From CAVUPF01 sp963803755 (GTDB lineage: Bacteria > Actinomycetota > Thermoleophilia > Solirubrobacterales > 70-9), in assembly GCA_963803755.1 (NCBI GenBank), contig CAWDNP010000002.1:62001-126000 (forward strand): 64,000 nucleotides of DNA, written 5' to 3'. The translations under genes and the position numbers were made by a program. This document shows positions 41,519 through 51,394 of the stretch, piece by piece (position 1 is the stretch's first letter; every line of letters begins with the position of its first letter). The notes beneath the pieces were generated by a model, which had not been told where the DNA came from, searched no databases, and saw only the letters and a list, made by a program, of their open reading frames with translations.

Positions 41519-42661
41519 GTGACCGTGTTGGATTGGGGGATAGTCGCCTTCACTCTGGCCTTGGGCCTATGGGGCTACCGGCAGGGGTTGATCGTCGGGG
41601 CGCTGACGCTGGTGGGGTTTGCCCTGGGGGCGTTCCTGGGAAGCCGAGCCGGCCCTTTGGTGCTGGATCAGGGATCCGAATCGCCGTACGCGCCGCTGTT
41701 CGCCGCGCTGGGGGCGCTGCTGGTCGGGGCGGTCGTCGCGGTCACCCTGGAGAGTCTCGCTCTGGGGCTGCGGGCGAGGGTGATCCGCAGGAAGGCGCTG
41801 CATCGCGCCGACGGGGCGGGCGGCGCGGCGCTGGTCGCCGCGGTCGCACTCGGCCTCGTCTGGGTGTTCGGAGCCGTCGTCCTGCACGCGCCGGGGACCG
41901 CGCGGCTGCGGGCCGACGTCCAGCGCTCCTTGATCCTGCGCAGCCTCAACGACGTGCTGCCGCCCTCGGGGCCGGTGCTAAACGCGCTCAACCGCGTCGA
42001 TCCGGCTCCCTCGGTCTCTGGCCCGGCGACCGCCGTGGGGCCGCCCGATCCGGCGATTGCCTCCGACCCGGGCGTGTTGGGAGCGGGGCGCTCGGTGGTT
42101 CGTGTACTCGGCACCGCCTGCGGTCTAGGGATCGAGGGCTCGGGCTGGGCGGTGAGGCCGAACCTGATCGTCACCAACGCCCACGTCGTCGCTGGCGAGG
42201 ACGACACCACAGTCATCACCCAGACCGGCGCATCGCTCAGCGCCACGCCGGTCCACTACGACCCCCACAACGACCTCGCCCTTCTACGGGTCGGCGCCGC
42301 ACTTCCCGTCCTCCGGCTCAGCCCCGAATCGCGGCTGGGGACCGCCGGCGCCGTCCTCGGCTACCCTGAAAATGGGCCCTACACAGTTGCGCCCGCGCGC
42401 TTCGGCGAAACGCGCGAGGTGATCAGCGAGGACTCCTACGGTGACGGCCCAATTCACCGAGCCATCAGCTCCCTGCGCGGCTCCGTCCGCAGTGGAAACT
42501 CCGGCGGGCCCATCGTCGACTCTCAAGGCCGCGTCCTCGGCACCGTCTTTGCGGCAACCACCTCCGGCACTGCGGGCGGCTTCGCAGTGCCCGACGATTT
42601 GGTCCGAGCAGCCCTGCGGGAAACGGCTCCCTCGGTGAACACCGGCCCCTGCACCAGCTGA
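41519..42661 (+). CDS. MarP-like membrane serine protease (CvpA + trypsin-like domains)
   Basis: A protein of 380 aa. The N-terminal third is a CvpA/colicin-V-production-type membrane domain of four helices: WGIVAFTLALGLWGYRQGLI, GALTLVGFALGAFLG, LFAALGALLVGAVVAVTLES and AALVAAVALGLVWVFGAVVL. The extracytoplasmic protease domain carries His in NLIVTNAHVVAGED, Asp in YDPHNDLALLRVG and Ser in VRSGNSGGPIVDSQGRVLG. The arrangement matches the mycobacterial acid-resistance protease MarP, which processes a peptidoglycan hydrolase. Divergence from a penicillin-binding protein fits a wall-related role. GTG 41519 or 41525. Confidence 0.88.
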   Translation: MTVLDWGIVAFTLALGLWGYRQGLIVGALTLVGFALGAFLGSRAGPLVLDQGSESPYAPLFAALGALLVGAVVAVTLESLALGLRARVIRRKALHRADGAGGAALVAAVALGLVWVFGAVVLHAPGTARLRADVQRSLILRSLNDVLPPSGPVLNALNRVDPAPSVSGPATAVGPPDPAIASDPGVLGAGRSVVRVLGTACGLGIEGSGWAVRPNLIVTNAHVVAGEDDTTVITQTGASLSATPVHYDPHNDLALLRVGAALPVLRLSPESRLGTAGAVLGYPENGPYTVAPARFGETREVISEDSYGDGPIHRAISSLRGSVRSGNSGGPIVDSQGRVLGTVFAATTSGTAGGFAVPDDLVRAALRETAPSVNTGPCTS

Positions 42662-42778
42662 GAGCAGGACCGAGCTGATACTCCTCCGGTGGCTTGTCCC
42701 TTCGCCTGAGTGCGTCGGTGAGGGACGCCCCGCGCCGGTGAAAAGCTGATCGGGAGGGGTGTCCGCTCGGTCCCATCA

Positions 42779-42793
42779 CTTACGTTCAGTAAG
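42779..42793. promoter_or_regulatory. Palindromic site upstream of the HxlR-type regulator
   Basis: CTTAC (42779-42783) and GTAAG (42789-42793) form a perfect inverted repeat with a 5-bp centre, 11 bp before the GTG of the HxlR gene. HxlR-family regulators bind similar TTAC-spacer-GTAA palindromes, so autoregulation is likely. Confidence 0.5.
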
Positions 42794-42804
42794 CTCGATT
42801 TGAC

Positions 42805-43149
42805 GTGGGTGTCACTGCCACGACCGAAGACCAGGCGGTTCCGGGGGTGTGCCCGCACTTTCACGCGGCGATCGAGCTGATCGGCAAGCGCTGGACCGGG
42901 GCGATCGTATGCGCTCTCACCGAGCAGCCGATGCGTTTCGGCGAGTTGGCGAAGGCGGTGCCGGGACTCTCTGACAGGCTGCTCTCCCAAAGGCTTCGCG
43001 AGCTGGAGGATGAGTGCCTCGTCGAGCGGGAGGTCGAGCCTGGGACGCCGGTTCGCGTCACCTACTCGCTGACCGAGAAGGGCGCCGAGCTGCGCCCCGC
43101 GATTCGAGAGCTGCGCCTCTGGGCCCGCCGCTGGAAGCGCGCCGGGTAG
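42805..43149 (+). CDS. HxlR-family winged-helix transcriptional regulator
   Basis: A 114-aa protein: VCPHFHAAIELIGKRWTGAI, ALTEQPMRFGELAKAVPGLS, the recognition helix SDRLLSQRLRELEDECLVER and a wing TPVRVTYSLTEKGAEL. This is a complete HxlR domain; the Cys near the N-terminus (VCPHF) is where redox-sensing members carry their switch residue. GTG 42805. Only 9 bp separate it from xseA, so it may share a transcript with exonuclease VII. Its own palindrome precedes it. Confidence 0.9.
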   Translation: MGVTATTEDQAVPGVCPHFHAAIELIGKRWTGAIVCALTEQPMRFGELAKAVPGLSDRLLSQRLRELEDECLVEREVEPGTPVRVTYSLTEKGAELRPAIRELRLWARRWKRAG

Positions 43150-43158
43150 CCTCGCCGC

Positions 43159-44493
43159 GTGGAGGGGGAGGCGATATCGCCGGCCGAGGCGGCCGTGACG
43201 TCGGGTCCGGACCTGCCGGGCCCCTTTGCCGTCGGCCGCTACGCGCGAAAGCTCCAGGAGGAGATGCGTAAGCGAGCGCGGGTGCTGCTGATCGGGGAGG
43301 TCACCGGTGTCGGCCGCAGCAAGGTCCAGGCCTATTTCGAGCTGCGCGACGCCGAGGGCGCGGTGCCCTGCGCGATCTGGCTCAATGACCTGGAGAAGGC
43401 CGGGCTGCCGGCGGGCGCGCTGCGCGACGGCGCCGAGGTGGTGATCGCCGGCGGGCCCGACTACTACCCGGGCGGGGGACAGGCGTCCCCCAGCTTCGCT
43501 TTCCGCGCCACCCACCTGCGCCTCGCCGGCGAGGGGGACCTGCTGGCCCGTCTGGAGGCGCTGCGCAAGCAGCTTCGCTCCGAGGGCCTATTCGAGCTTC
43601 AAAAGCAACTCGCACGACCGCTGCTGCCAAGGACGATCGGCGTGGTGACGGCGGAGTCCGGCGCCGCCCGCCGCGATCTGCTGGCCGGGCTGGAGCGGCG
43701 CGGCTGGGCCGGGACCGTGGTATGGGCCTTCGCACCGGTGCAAGACCGCCACGCTGCGCCAACGATTGCCGCGGCGATCCAGGACCTGGCGGCGCGCCCC
43801 GAGGTCGAGGCGATCGTCATCACCAGGGGCGGCGGCAGCCTCGCTGACCTCTGGGCCTTCTGTGATGAGACCCTCTGTCGCACGGTGGCGATGCTGCGGG
43901 TGCCGGTGGTGAGCGCGATCGGCCACGAGCGCGACTCGACCCTGATCGATGACGTCGCCGCGGTTGCCTGTTCGACTCCGACCCACGCCGCCGAGGCGGT
44001 GGTCCCGCTCGACTGCGTCGCGGTGCGGGGTGAGCTCGAACGTGCCGTCGCATCGCTGCGTCGGGCGGCCGGCGCTGCCGTCCGCGCGCGCACTCCCCAT
44101 TTGGCCGCTCTGGCGCGCGGCCCTGGCCGCGCGCTCCGCCGCGAGCGGCTCACCCTGAACCAGAAGACGCGTGAGATCCGTGCTGCCTCCGAGCGCGGTC
44201 TTGCCGAGCGCTTCTCCTACCAGCGCCGCCTTGCTCTCGTAGCGCTGGAGCGGGCACGACGCCGCGCCGCCGGGCCGGAAATGGGCAGCCGGCGCGACGG
44301 TCTGCGGCGAGCCGAGGTCGCCCTCCGCGCCCACGAGCCCCAGCGGACCCTGGAACGCGGCTACGCGCTGGCGGAGACCGTCGACGGCGAGCCTCTCCCC
44401 AGCGCCGAGGCGGCGCGCGCCGCCGAGGAGATTAGTCTGCGCTTTGCCGATGGCCGAGTCAGAGCGAGACCAGAGCAAGCCGGCGGGGGTTGA
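43159..44493 (+). CDS. xseA: Exodeoxyribonuclease VII, large subunit
   Basis: A 444-aa catalytic subunit of ExoVII, which degrades single-stranded DNA from both ends. The N-terminal OB fold contains LIGEVTGVGRSKVQAYFELR and PCAIWLNDLEKAGLPAGA. The catalytic domain has LPRTIGVVTAESGAARRDLL, VIVITRGGGSLADLWAFCDE-type residues at about 218-237, and RVPVVSAIGHERDSTLIDDV. A long basic coiled coil and the closing YALAETVDGEPLPSA follow, as in complete XseA. It overlaps xseB by 44 bp. Confidence 0.95.
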   Translation: MEGEAISPAEAAVTSGPDLPGPFAVGRYARKLQEEMRKRARVLLIGEVTGVGRSKVQAYFELRDAEGAVPCAIWLNDLEKAGLPAGALRDGAEVVIAGGPDYYPGGGQASPSFAFRATHLRLAGEGDLLARLEALRKQLRSEGLFELQKQLARPLLPRTIGVVTAESGAARRDLLAGLERRGWAGTVVWAFAPVQDRHAAPTIAAAIQDLAARPEVEAIVITRGGGSLADLWAFCDETLCRTVAMLRVPVVSAIGHERDSTLIDDVAAVACSTPTHAAEAVVPLDCVAVRGELERAVASLRRAAGAAVRARTPHLAALARGPGRALRRERLTLNQKTREIRAASERGLAERFSYQRRLALVALERARRRAAGPEMGSRRDGLRRAEVALRAHEPQRTLERGYALAETVDGEPLPSAEAARAAEEISLRFADGRVRARPEQAGGG

Positions 44494-44710
44494 GTCCTAC
44501 GAGGTCGCGGTCGACCGCTTGGAGCAGATCATCGATCGGCTCGACTCCGGCCAGGCGGGTTTGCGGGAGACCCTCGACCTCTGCCGCGAGGGCCGCGAAC
44601 TGGTCGCCTATTGCGCCGCCGAGCTCGACGTTGTCGGCGAGGGCCTCAAGGAGCTGAGGCTGGACGAGCTGGCGGCGAAGCTGGAGCAGGGCCCGAGCAC
44701 AGCCGGTTGA
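44450..44710 (+). CDS. xseB: Exodeoxyribonuclease VII, small subunit
   Basis: An 86-aa helical partner of XseA. The conserved core SYEVAVDRLEQIIDRLDSGQ followed by LRETLDLCREGRELVAYCAA is diagnostic of the family. ATG 44450 (MAESERDQ) is preferred to the ATG 6 bases upstream; both lie inside xseA. Its last 65 bp overlap, on the opposite strand, the 3' end of addA. Confidence 0.93.
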   Translation: MAESERDQSKPAGVESYEVAVDRLEQIIDRLDSGQAGLRETLDLCREGRELVAYCAAELDVVGEGLKELRLDELAAKLEQGPSTAG

Positions 44711-47700
44711 GCGCTGGGCAGCCGTTACAAAGAGACCAGCTCCGCTCCCTTGGCGGGGCGACCGGGAACTCGCCCGCGCCGATGCGGGCGATGACGGCGG
44801 CGAGCCGCTCGCGGGCTACTTCGATCTCGGCGAGACCGAAGACGGCGATCTGCGGCTCGTCGGGGCGTTCGAGGAAGACGTAGGCGACCTCGACCTCGGG
44901 CGCGCCACGGGACTCGGCCACGGCGAGGGCGTAGATATCGCGCTGGACCTCGTAGCGGGCCGCGTGCTCGGCCGGGCTGGAGCCGTCAAGGCGATCGGTC
45001 TTGTAGTCGATGACGAGCGGTGCCGATCCCCCGCGCTCGACCAGCAGGTCTATTGAGCCGCGCAGGACCGTGCCGGCGACGCCGAGCAAGACCGGCGCCT
45101 CGGCGCGGACCCCGGCCGGATCGTCGCCGATCCGCTCGCGCAGCAGGCTCGACCCGAGCCAGCCGCGCACCGGTGCCAGCAGGCTCTCGGGCAGGGCGTC
45201 GAAGTCGGGGTCGAGGCCCGCCGCGACGGCGTGGCGGCGCACCAGCTCCGCGGGCGGCTCCCGCCATCCGTTCGCCTGACTCCACTCGAGCAGCGCATGC
45301 ACGGCGGCGCCGCGGGCGGCGCCCTCTTCCCGCGCAAAAGACATTGCCTCCAGGTCCTCGAAAGGCGCGTTCGCAGTTTGGTCCGGCATGCGAGCAGAGC
45401 TGCGAACGCTCTCGGTCAGCCCGAGGATCCGCTCCATATAGAAGCGGTAGGGACAGTCCTCATATGCGGAGATGGCGGTATAGGAGAGCGGCCGACTCGC
45501 CACCGGCGGGGGGCACCGCTCCAGCGGCGCCGGGCCCTCGCCGGGCGGGCGCTCGGCGTCAGTGTCCTGCCGCGTCGCGGCCAGCTCGGCGGCACGCGCG
45601 GGGGAGGGGAGGTTGACGCGGACCGCGATCTCGGAGGGTTCGAAGGCTGCATCGAGGCCATCGCGCGGCTGCGGGGACGCGACCGCGACGGATGAGTCGC
45701 TCCCGCGGTCGATTCCAAGTCCCTCGACGATCCGCTCGGCCACCGGCGTACCAGGTTTTGCCTCGCTCCCGGCCTCCGGTTTCACCACACCGCTGAGGAT
45801 CAGCCGCTCTCGCGCCCGGGTGGCGGCGACGTGGAAGAGCCGCAGACCCTCCTCGGCGTCGCGTTCCCTTGCCTCCTCGCAGAGCTCCGCGTAGCCGTAG
45901 AGGTTGATCGAGACGGCGCCAAGGCGGCGCAGCTGCATGCCGACCCGCGGCGCCTCCCCCTCGCGGCCGATCGCCAGCAGCGGCGGCCGCGAGCCGGCCA
46001 GCAGACTGCGCGAGAGGTCGGGCACGGCGACGACGCCGAACTCAAGCCCCTTGGCGTTGTGGATGGTCATGATCCGCACCCCGCCGTGGCCCTCGACCGC
46101 CGTGGCCGCCTGCGCCTCGGTGCCGGTCTCGGCGCGAGAGGCGAGGAAGTCGAGCAGGCCGCGCAGGTCGCGCCCCTCGCGCGCTTCGAACTCTGCGGCT
46201 AGGCGCATCAGCTTGCGCACGTTGGCAAAGCGCGCCTCGCCGGAGGGTCGCATCAGCACCGCCAGGTCATAGCCGGTCTCTGTCACCGCGGCCTCGATCA
46301 GGCCAGCGAGGGGGAGGCGTGTGCCGCGCTCGCGCAGCCCCGCGAGCGTCTCCGCGAAGCCGCCCAGCAGCGCCAGCTCCGCCTCGGGGATCTGCCCGAG
46401 GCGCTCGGGCTCGGCGAGCTCGGTCTCACCCGACCCAACCGCCCGCTCCACCGCGGGCCAGACGTGGCGCCCCTGTCCCGCCGCCGCCCGCAGCAGCCAG
46501 AGGGTGTCGGGCGCGAGCCCGCAGGCAGGGGAGGCGAGGGCGCCAAACAGCGCTTGGTCGTCGAGCGGGTTGGCGATCGTCGCCAGCAGCGCGCAGACGT
46601 CGGCGACCTGTTGCTGGGACCAGTAGCCGCGACCGCCGACCACGTAGGGCCGCAGCCCTGCCCGCTCCAGCGAGTCCTCGTAGGCGTCGATGTGGGTGAA
46701 GGCGCGCAGCAGCACGACCATCTCGCCGCGCTCAATCCCGCTGTCGGCCAGCGCCCGCAGCCGCGCCGCGAGGAAGCGGGCCTCGGCGAGGCAGTTGAGG
46801 GGGGTGCGCCCGTCGGTCGCCGGCGTCAGGTCGATGCCCTCGGCGTCCCAACCGTCGCGGGCGGTGAGCAGCAGCTCGACCGCTGGGCTCTCGCCGGGCA
46901 GGGTGGCGGGCTGCGGCGCAGCGCCGACCCGCAGCGGCCGGTAGGAGTCGCCGAGCAGCGCTGCGCCGAGTGCGTTGACGGCGCCGATCACCTCAGGCCG
47001 GGAACGGAAGTTGCCGCTCAGCTCCATCGTCTCGGCGTCCGGGCGCTCCGCGATCATCCGCCGTTGCTCGCGGAAGACCTCGAGGTCGGCGTGGCGGAAG
47101 CCGTAGATCGACTGGAGCTCGTCGCCGACCGTCATCAGCTCGCTTCCCGGCCCGTGCAGCGCTTCGATCAGCCGCAGCTGGAGGCGGTTGGTGTCCTGGA
47201 ACTCGTCGACCATCAGGTGACTGAAACGCGAGCGATAGGCCGCGCCGATCTCGCCTCGCTCCAGCAGCCGCGCGGCGAGGATCTGAAGGTCCTCGAAGTC
47301 GACCCCCGAGCGTCGCTCTTTGGCCGCCTCGAAGCGGGAGGAGAAGAGCTCCAGCAGGATCGCGAGGTGGCGGTAGGAGACGCCCCCCTCGCCGGCCTCG
47401 GCTGTGCGGGCGATCGCCGCCTCGATCGCCTCGCGGTACGCGGTCACGCCCTTGGCCCTGCTGTCGGTGCGCAGCGCCGCCAGCTCGTCGAGGCTTGGGA
47501 GCCGCTCCGCGCCGCCCTCCAGCACGACCAGCGCCCGCTCTAGCCGCTCCCGCTTCGGGTCGCTCGGCTTCAGCTCCTCGAGCGCCTCCGTGGCGGCCTC
47601 CGCTGCGCGGCGGATTGCCGCCGCCGCGTCGGACGGCGGCGGCTCGGGCAGCCGTGGCTCGGCGAGGCCGCGACTGCGCAGCTCCGCGTGGGCGCCGGCG

Positions 47701-48227
47701 ACGATCGCCCGCAGCCCGTCGACCTCAAACGCCGCCACGGTGTCCTTGCGGGACTCCCCGCTCGCCGCCAGGAACTCCTCCAGCGCCTCCTCGAAGGCCT
47801 CCCGCGCCGCCCGCTCGGCCTCCGGCGCGTCGAGCACGCGGAAGTGCGGGTCGATCCCGGCGGCGACCGGGTGGCCCGCCAGCAGGCGGTTGCAGAAGCC
47901 GTGGATCGTCGTCACCCAGGCCCCGTCGATGCCGCCGAGCAGCCGCCGGGCGGGCTCGGAGCCGGCCTCGGCCCGCCGCGCCAGCTCGGCCCGGATCCGC
48001 TGGCGCAGCTCGGCCGCCGCCTTCTCGGTGAAGGTGAAGGCGAGGATCGCGTCGGGCGAGACACCCTCCTCGCAGACCAGCCGGCAGTAGCGGTCGACCA
48101 TCACCCCGGTCTTGCCGGTGCCGGCGCCCGCCTCGACCAGCACGTCGTGCCCGGCGGCGGCGATCGCCGCCGCCTGCTCGGGAGTCGGGACCTGCGCGCT
48201 CATGAGACTGCTTCGCTCCGCGCTCAC
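44646..48227 (-). CDS. addA: AddA/RecB-like UvrD-family helicase-nuclease
   Basis: A 1193-aa protein that processes double-strand breaks for recombination. Helicase motifs: Walker A VLVEAGAGTGKTGVMVDRYC, AFTFTEKAAAELRQRI, Walker B LMVDEFQDTNRLQL, GDELQSIYGFRHADLEVFRE, ELSGNFRSRPEVI and IMTIHNAKGLEFGVVAVPDL. The C-terminal PD-(D/E)XK nuclease has a SIDLLVERGG strand and PLVIDYKTDRLD. Cysteines in AYEDCPYRFYMERILG and LCNGCPALNRLC suggest an iron-sulphur staple. GTG 48227 overlaps the addB stop (GTGA); ATG 48203 is an alternative. The 3' end overlaps xseB antisense. Confidence 0.93.
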   Translation of the reverse strand: MSAERSSLMSAQVPTPEQAAAIAAAGHDVLVEAGAGTGKTGVMVDRYCRLVCEEGVSPDAILAFTFTEKAAAELRQRIRAELARRAEAGSEPARRLLGGIDGAWVTTIHGFCNRLLAGHPVAAGIDPHFRVLDAPEAERAAREAFEEALEEFLAASGESRKDTVAAFEVDGLRAIVAGAHAELRSRGLAEPRLPEPPPSDAAAAIRRAAEAATEALEELKPSDPKRERLERALVVLEGGAERLPSLDELAALRTDSRAKGVTAYREAIEAAIARTAEAGEGGVSYRHLAILLELFSSRFEAAKERRSGVDFEDLQILAARLLERGEIGAAYRSRFSHLMVDEFQDTNRLQLRLIEALHGPGSELMTVGDELQSIYGFRHADLEVFREQRRMIAERPDAETMELSGNFRSRPEVIGAVNALGAALLGDSYRPLRVGAAPQPATLPGESPAVELLLTARDGWDAEGIDLTPATDGRTPLNCLAEARFLAARLRALADSGIERGEMVVLLRAFTHIDAYEDSLERAGLRPYVVGGRGYWSQQQVADVCALLATIANPLDDQALFGALASPACGLAPDTLWLLRAAAGQGRHVWPAVERAVGSGETELAEPERLGQIPEAELALLGGFAETLAGLRERGTRLPLAGLIEAAVTETGYDLAVLMRPSGEARFANVRKLMRLAAEFEAREGRDLRGLLDFLASRAETGTEAQAATAVEGHGGVRIMTIHNAKGLEFGVVAVPDLSRSLLAGSRPPLLAIGREGEAPRVGMQLRRLGAVSINLYGYAELCEEARERDAEEGLRLFHVAATRARERLILSGVVKPEAGSEAKPGTPVAERIVEGLGIDRGSDSSVAVASPQPRDGLDAAFEPSEIAVRVNLPSPARAAELAATRQDTDAERPPGEGPAPLERCPPPVASRPLSYTAISAYEDCPYRFYMERILGLTESVRSSARMPDQTANAPFEDLEAMSFAREEGAARGAAVHALLEWSQANGWREPPAELVRRHAVAAGLDPDFDALPESLLAPVRGWLGSSLLRERIGDDPAGVRAEAPVLLGVAGTVLRGSIDLLVERGGSAPLVIDYKTDRLDGSSPAEHAARYEVQRDIYALAVAESRGAPEVEVAYVFLERPDEPQIAVFGLAEIEVARERLAAVIARIGAGEFPVAPPRERSWSLCNGCPALNRLCSGPAPASPPARPASAP

Positions 48228-51200
48228 TGCTCCTCCACCTCGCGGTCCTCCTCGCTGACCAGCGCCCGGTCGCGGCGGCAGATCGGGGCGAAGTCGCAGT
48301 AATCCGGGCAGACGTCGTGGCCGCGCAGCCCGGGTCGCGGGCCCGGGTCGCGGCGGATCTCGCCCGCCCGCATCCGGTCGACGATCGCCCCGGCCCGGCG
48401 CCGCGCCTCGGCGAGCGTCACCTCGAGCATCTCGCGGTCCACCAGGTCGTTGTCGTAGAGGCGGTAGGAGGCGAGTGCGCCGGCCGCCTCATCCAGCACC
48501 ACACCCCGCGGGCGCCGCACCGAGGTGCCGCGCATGGGGTGATAGAGCCCGCCGACCGGCAGCGCCCCCCAGTGCTCGGCGACGGCGATCAGGTAGAGCT
48601 GGAGCTGGAGCTTCGCCCGCTCCTCGAACTTGTCGAGCGGAGTGACGCTGCCGGAGAGCTTGTAGTCGAGGACGAGGGCGCGGCCCTCACCGTCGCGGTC
48701 GACGCGGTCGATCGCCCCGTGCAGGCGCCAGCCGTCGATCTCCAGCGCCGGGCGCTCGCTGCCATCGTGCTCACCGAACTCCGCCTCCAGGAGCCAGGGC
48801 TCAAATCCGCCCGTCTGGCGCTCGGACTCCTCCACCAAGAAGCGGGTCAGCAGCCGCTCGACCCGCCGCACGATCGCCTGCTCGGCGGGGTGGCGGCCCA
48901 GCCCGCGCTCGACTCCGATCTCGGCGACCAGCTCTCGCCCCCGCTCGATCCAGGCGGCCAGCGTCCCGGGGCGGGGGAGGGGGTCGCCTCCGGGGCGCTC
49001 CTTGTAGAGGTGGTCGAGCGCGGCGTGCATGAGGCCGCCCTGGACGAGCGGGTCGGGCGCCGGATCGAGCAACTGGGGGTCGAGCTCGTGCCCGGCGAAC
49101 CAGCGGTAGGAGCAGAGGTCGAACTCCTCCAGGGTGGTGCCGCCGTAGGCGGGGACCGCTGCCAGCGACTCGACCGCCGCCGGGTCGGTCAGCGGGCCGG
49201 GGGCGCGGCTGGCGGCTGCGGCCGCGCGCGCCGCCTCGAATCGTGCCGTGATCCGTTCCCGGGCATCCCCGCCGACCCCGGCGGCCGCGAGCAGCGCCGC
49301 CGGGTCGGCGCCCTCGCCATGGGCGGCGATCGCTCGCGCCAGCTCGCCCTCGGAGGGAGATTCAGCGACGGGATAGACCACCTGCGCTAGGTCGTGCCCG
49401 CCGGTGATCGATTCCTCCACCGGGTCCGAGGCCTCGCCGTCGGGGGGCGGGTCGAGCAGGCGGCGGATATCGTCGAGCAGCGGCGAGCGCGGTTCGGCAG
49501 CGCCGTTCTCGTCGCTGTCGCGGTAGGAGAGGAAGAGTCGACGGCGGGGGAGCGAGAGGCAGACGTAGAACAGGTAGCGCTCCTCAGAGTCGGTGTCGCG
49601 GCGCGGCTCCAGCCCGAGCGCGGCGCGCTGTGACTCAGAGAGGAACGGGTCACCGCCGCGGTCGCGGCGGGGAACTCGCCGTCCTGGAGCGAGCCGACGA
49701 AGACGTGGTCGAAGCGCCCGGCCCGCAGCCGGTAGGGGCTGGCGATTCGCACCCGTCCCTCGACCGGCCCGCTCCAGGCGCGGAACTCGATGCCCTCGAT
49801 CGCCGCCGCCATCTCCTCGGGGCGGGACGGCGGCCCGCCAAGCTCGCGCAGCTCAGAGAGCGCTCCCGAGATCGCCGCGGCGGCTCGCAGCTCGAGCCCG
49901 TCGCCTGGGGCCGGGCGCGGGCCGTCCCCCTGCCCGCGCAGGGGGCGGGCCGCCATCGTCGCGGCGAGGCGCCCGGCCTCCTCCAGCAGCTCGTCTGACG
50001 AGCGCGCCGCCGTATCTCGAATCCGCGCCAGGTCAAACGGGGGCTCGCCGTCTTCTCCCGTCCACAGCTCCAGCGCCGCTGCGGCGCTTCGCACGCGGCC
50101 GCGCCGCGCCGCTCGCTCCAGCCAGTCGACCCGCCGCGGCGACACTCCCGAGAGGCCGCGCAGGAAGCGCAGCAGGTCGCTCGCGCGGGCGGCGCCGAAC
50201 TCCGCTTCCAGCAGGGCGATCAGCGTGCCTCCGACCGACGTCGCGGCGACCGGCAGCTCGGCCTCCAGCGCGGTGGCGACCCCGTAGGACTCAAGCACCG
50301 AGGCGACCAACGGGCCCCGCCGCGCCGGATCCCGCAGGGCGATCGCGATCTCATTCGGCTCGGCACCCCGCGCGATCAGCTTCGCGACCTCGGCGCCGAT
50401 TGCCTCCGCCTCGCCCCGCTCGCCGGCCGAGCGCAGAAGGGACAGGTCCCCATCCGGGGGCAGCCGCTTGCTGTCGAGGGCGCCGAAGCCGCGCTCGAGG
50501 TGAAAGAGGAGCGGGCTCGGCGTGTTCTCCGGGTCGGCCTCGGTGCGGGTCTCCGCGGCGACCCCGACCCGGTCGCGCAGCTCTCCCAGCAGCCTCGCGC
50601 GGGCGACCAGGGCCGCGCTGCCCTCCTCGTGGGGCAGCGCCACCGTCACCTCGGCGATCCGCGAGAGGACCTCGATCAGCGCGAGCTGAGTCGGGGTCAG
50701 GTCGTCGAGCCCATAGAGGAAGAGCGGCCGCTCTTCCCAGAACTCGCCCGAGCGGCGCAGCAGCGAGATCGCCTCGCGGGCGACGCCATGGGAGTCGATC
50801 CGGCCGAGCCGCTCTCGCACCGCCTCATAGCCCGCGAACAGGGTGGCGAGGTCGCTCAGGTAGGCGGAGCCCTCCAGCGTCCCGGCCCCCGCCTCGACCG
50901 CCTCGGGGCCCAGGCCGGCCGCCTGCAGCTCGTCGAGCAGGCGCTCGAAGGCAAGCGCGAAGCCGGGGCGTTCGGCCGAGCGCCGCAGCGGCCCCAGGCG
51001 CCCCCGCCACTCCTCGATCGCGATCGAGACCGCTCGCCGGCGCTGCGCCGCCGTCAGCTCCGCACCCGGCGGCGAGCCCCCCGCGGTCGCCACCGTCCGG
51101 AATAGGTTCCGAAAGGTCATCACGGAGCCGCCGAGCGCCGCGCCTCCCTCGCACAGCTCCCGCTCGAAGGCGAAGACGTCGTCCGCGTTGGGCACGACGA

Positions 51201-51294
51201 GCACCGGGTCGCGGTCGAGCGCGGCCGTGAATCGGCGGCGGATCAGACCGGCGCGACCCGAGTTGGGAGGCCCGTGGATCAGGTTCAGCGGCAC
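48224..51294 (-). CDS. addB: AddB-like helicase/nuclease subunit (frameshifted near 49668)
   Basis: About 1023 aa if one frameshift near 49668 is corrected. N-terminal part: LNLIHGPPNSGRAGLIRRRF (degenerate Walker A, GPPNSGR instead of GxGKT), VVPNADDVFAFEREL and FLYGLDDLTPTQLALIEVLS. Around the shift DHVFVGSLQDGEF continues as SESQRAALGLEPRRDTDSEE, then RYLFYVCLSLPRRRLFLSYR. The C-terminal nuclease (from about 49420 down) has LEEFDLCSYRWFAGHEL, RALVLDYKLSGSVTPLDKFE and a CPDYCDFAPIC cluster, the four-Cys iron-sulphur arrangement of AddB. GTG 51294 chosen. Translationally coupled to addA. Confidence 0.87.
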
Positions 51295-51394
51295 CCTTCC
51301 CAGCTTATGCACGAACCCGGCGCCCGCCCGCCGCAAACTGCGCATTTGCCGCCCCGCTTTGCCGTCTACCAGCCCCTCTAGATTGGCCCTACGC

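Noticed and set aside
46464..47543. 359-aa plus-strand ORF inside addA
   Set aside because: Antisense shadow of the helicase gene, whose motifs I to VI are intact on the minus strand.
49593..51230. 545-aa plus-strand Arg/Pro/Ser-rich ORF
   Set aside because: Composition is typical of an antisense shadow; addB on the minus strand accounts for the region.
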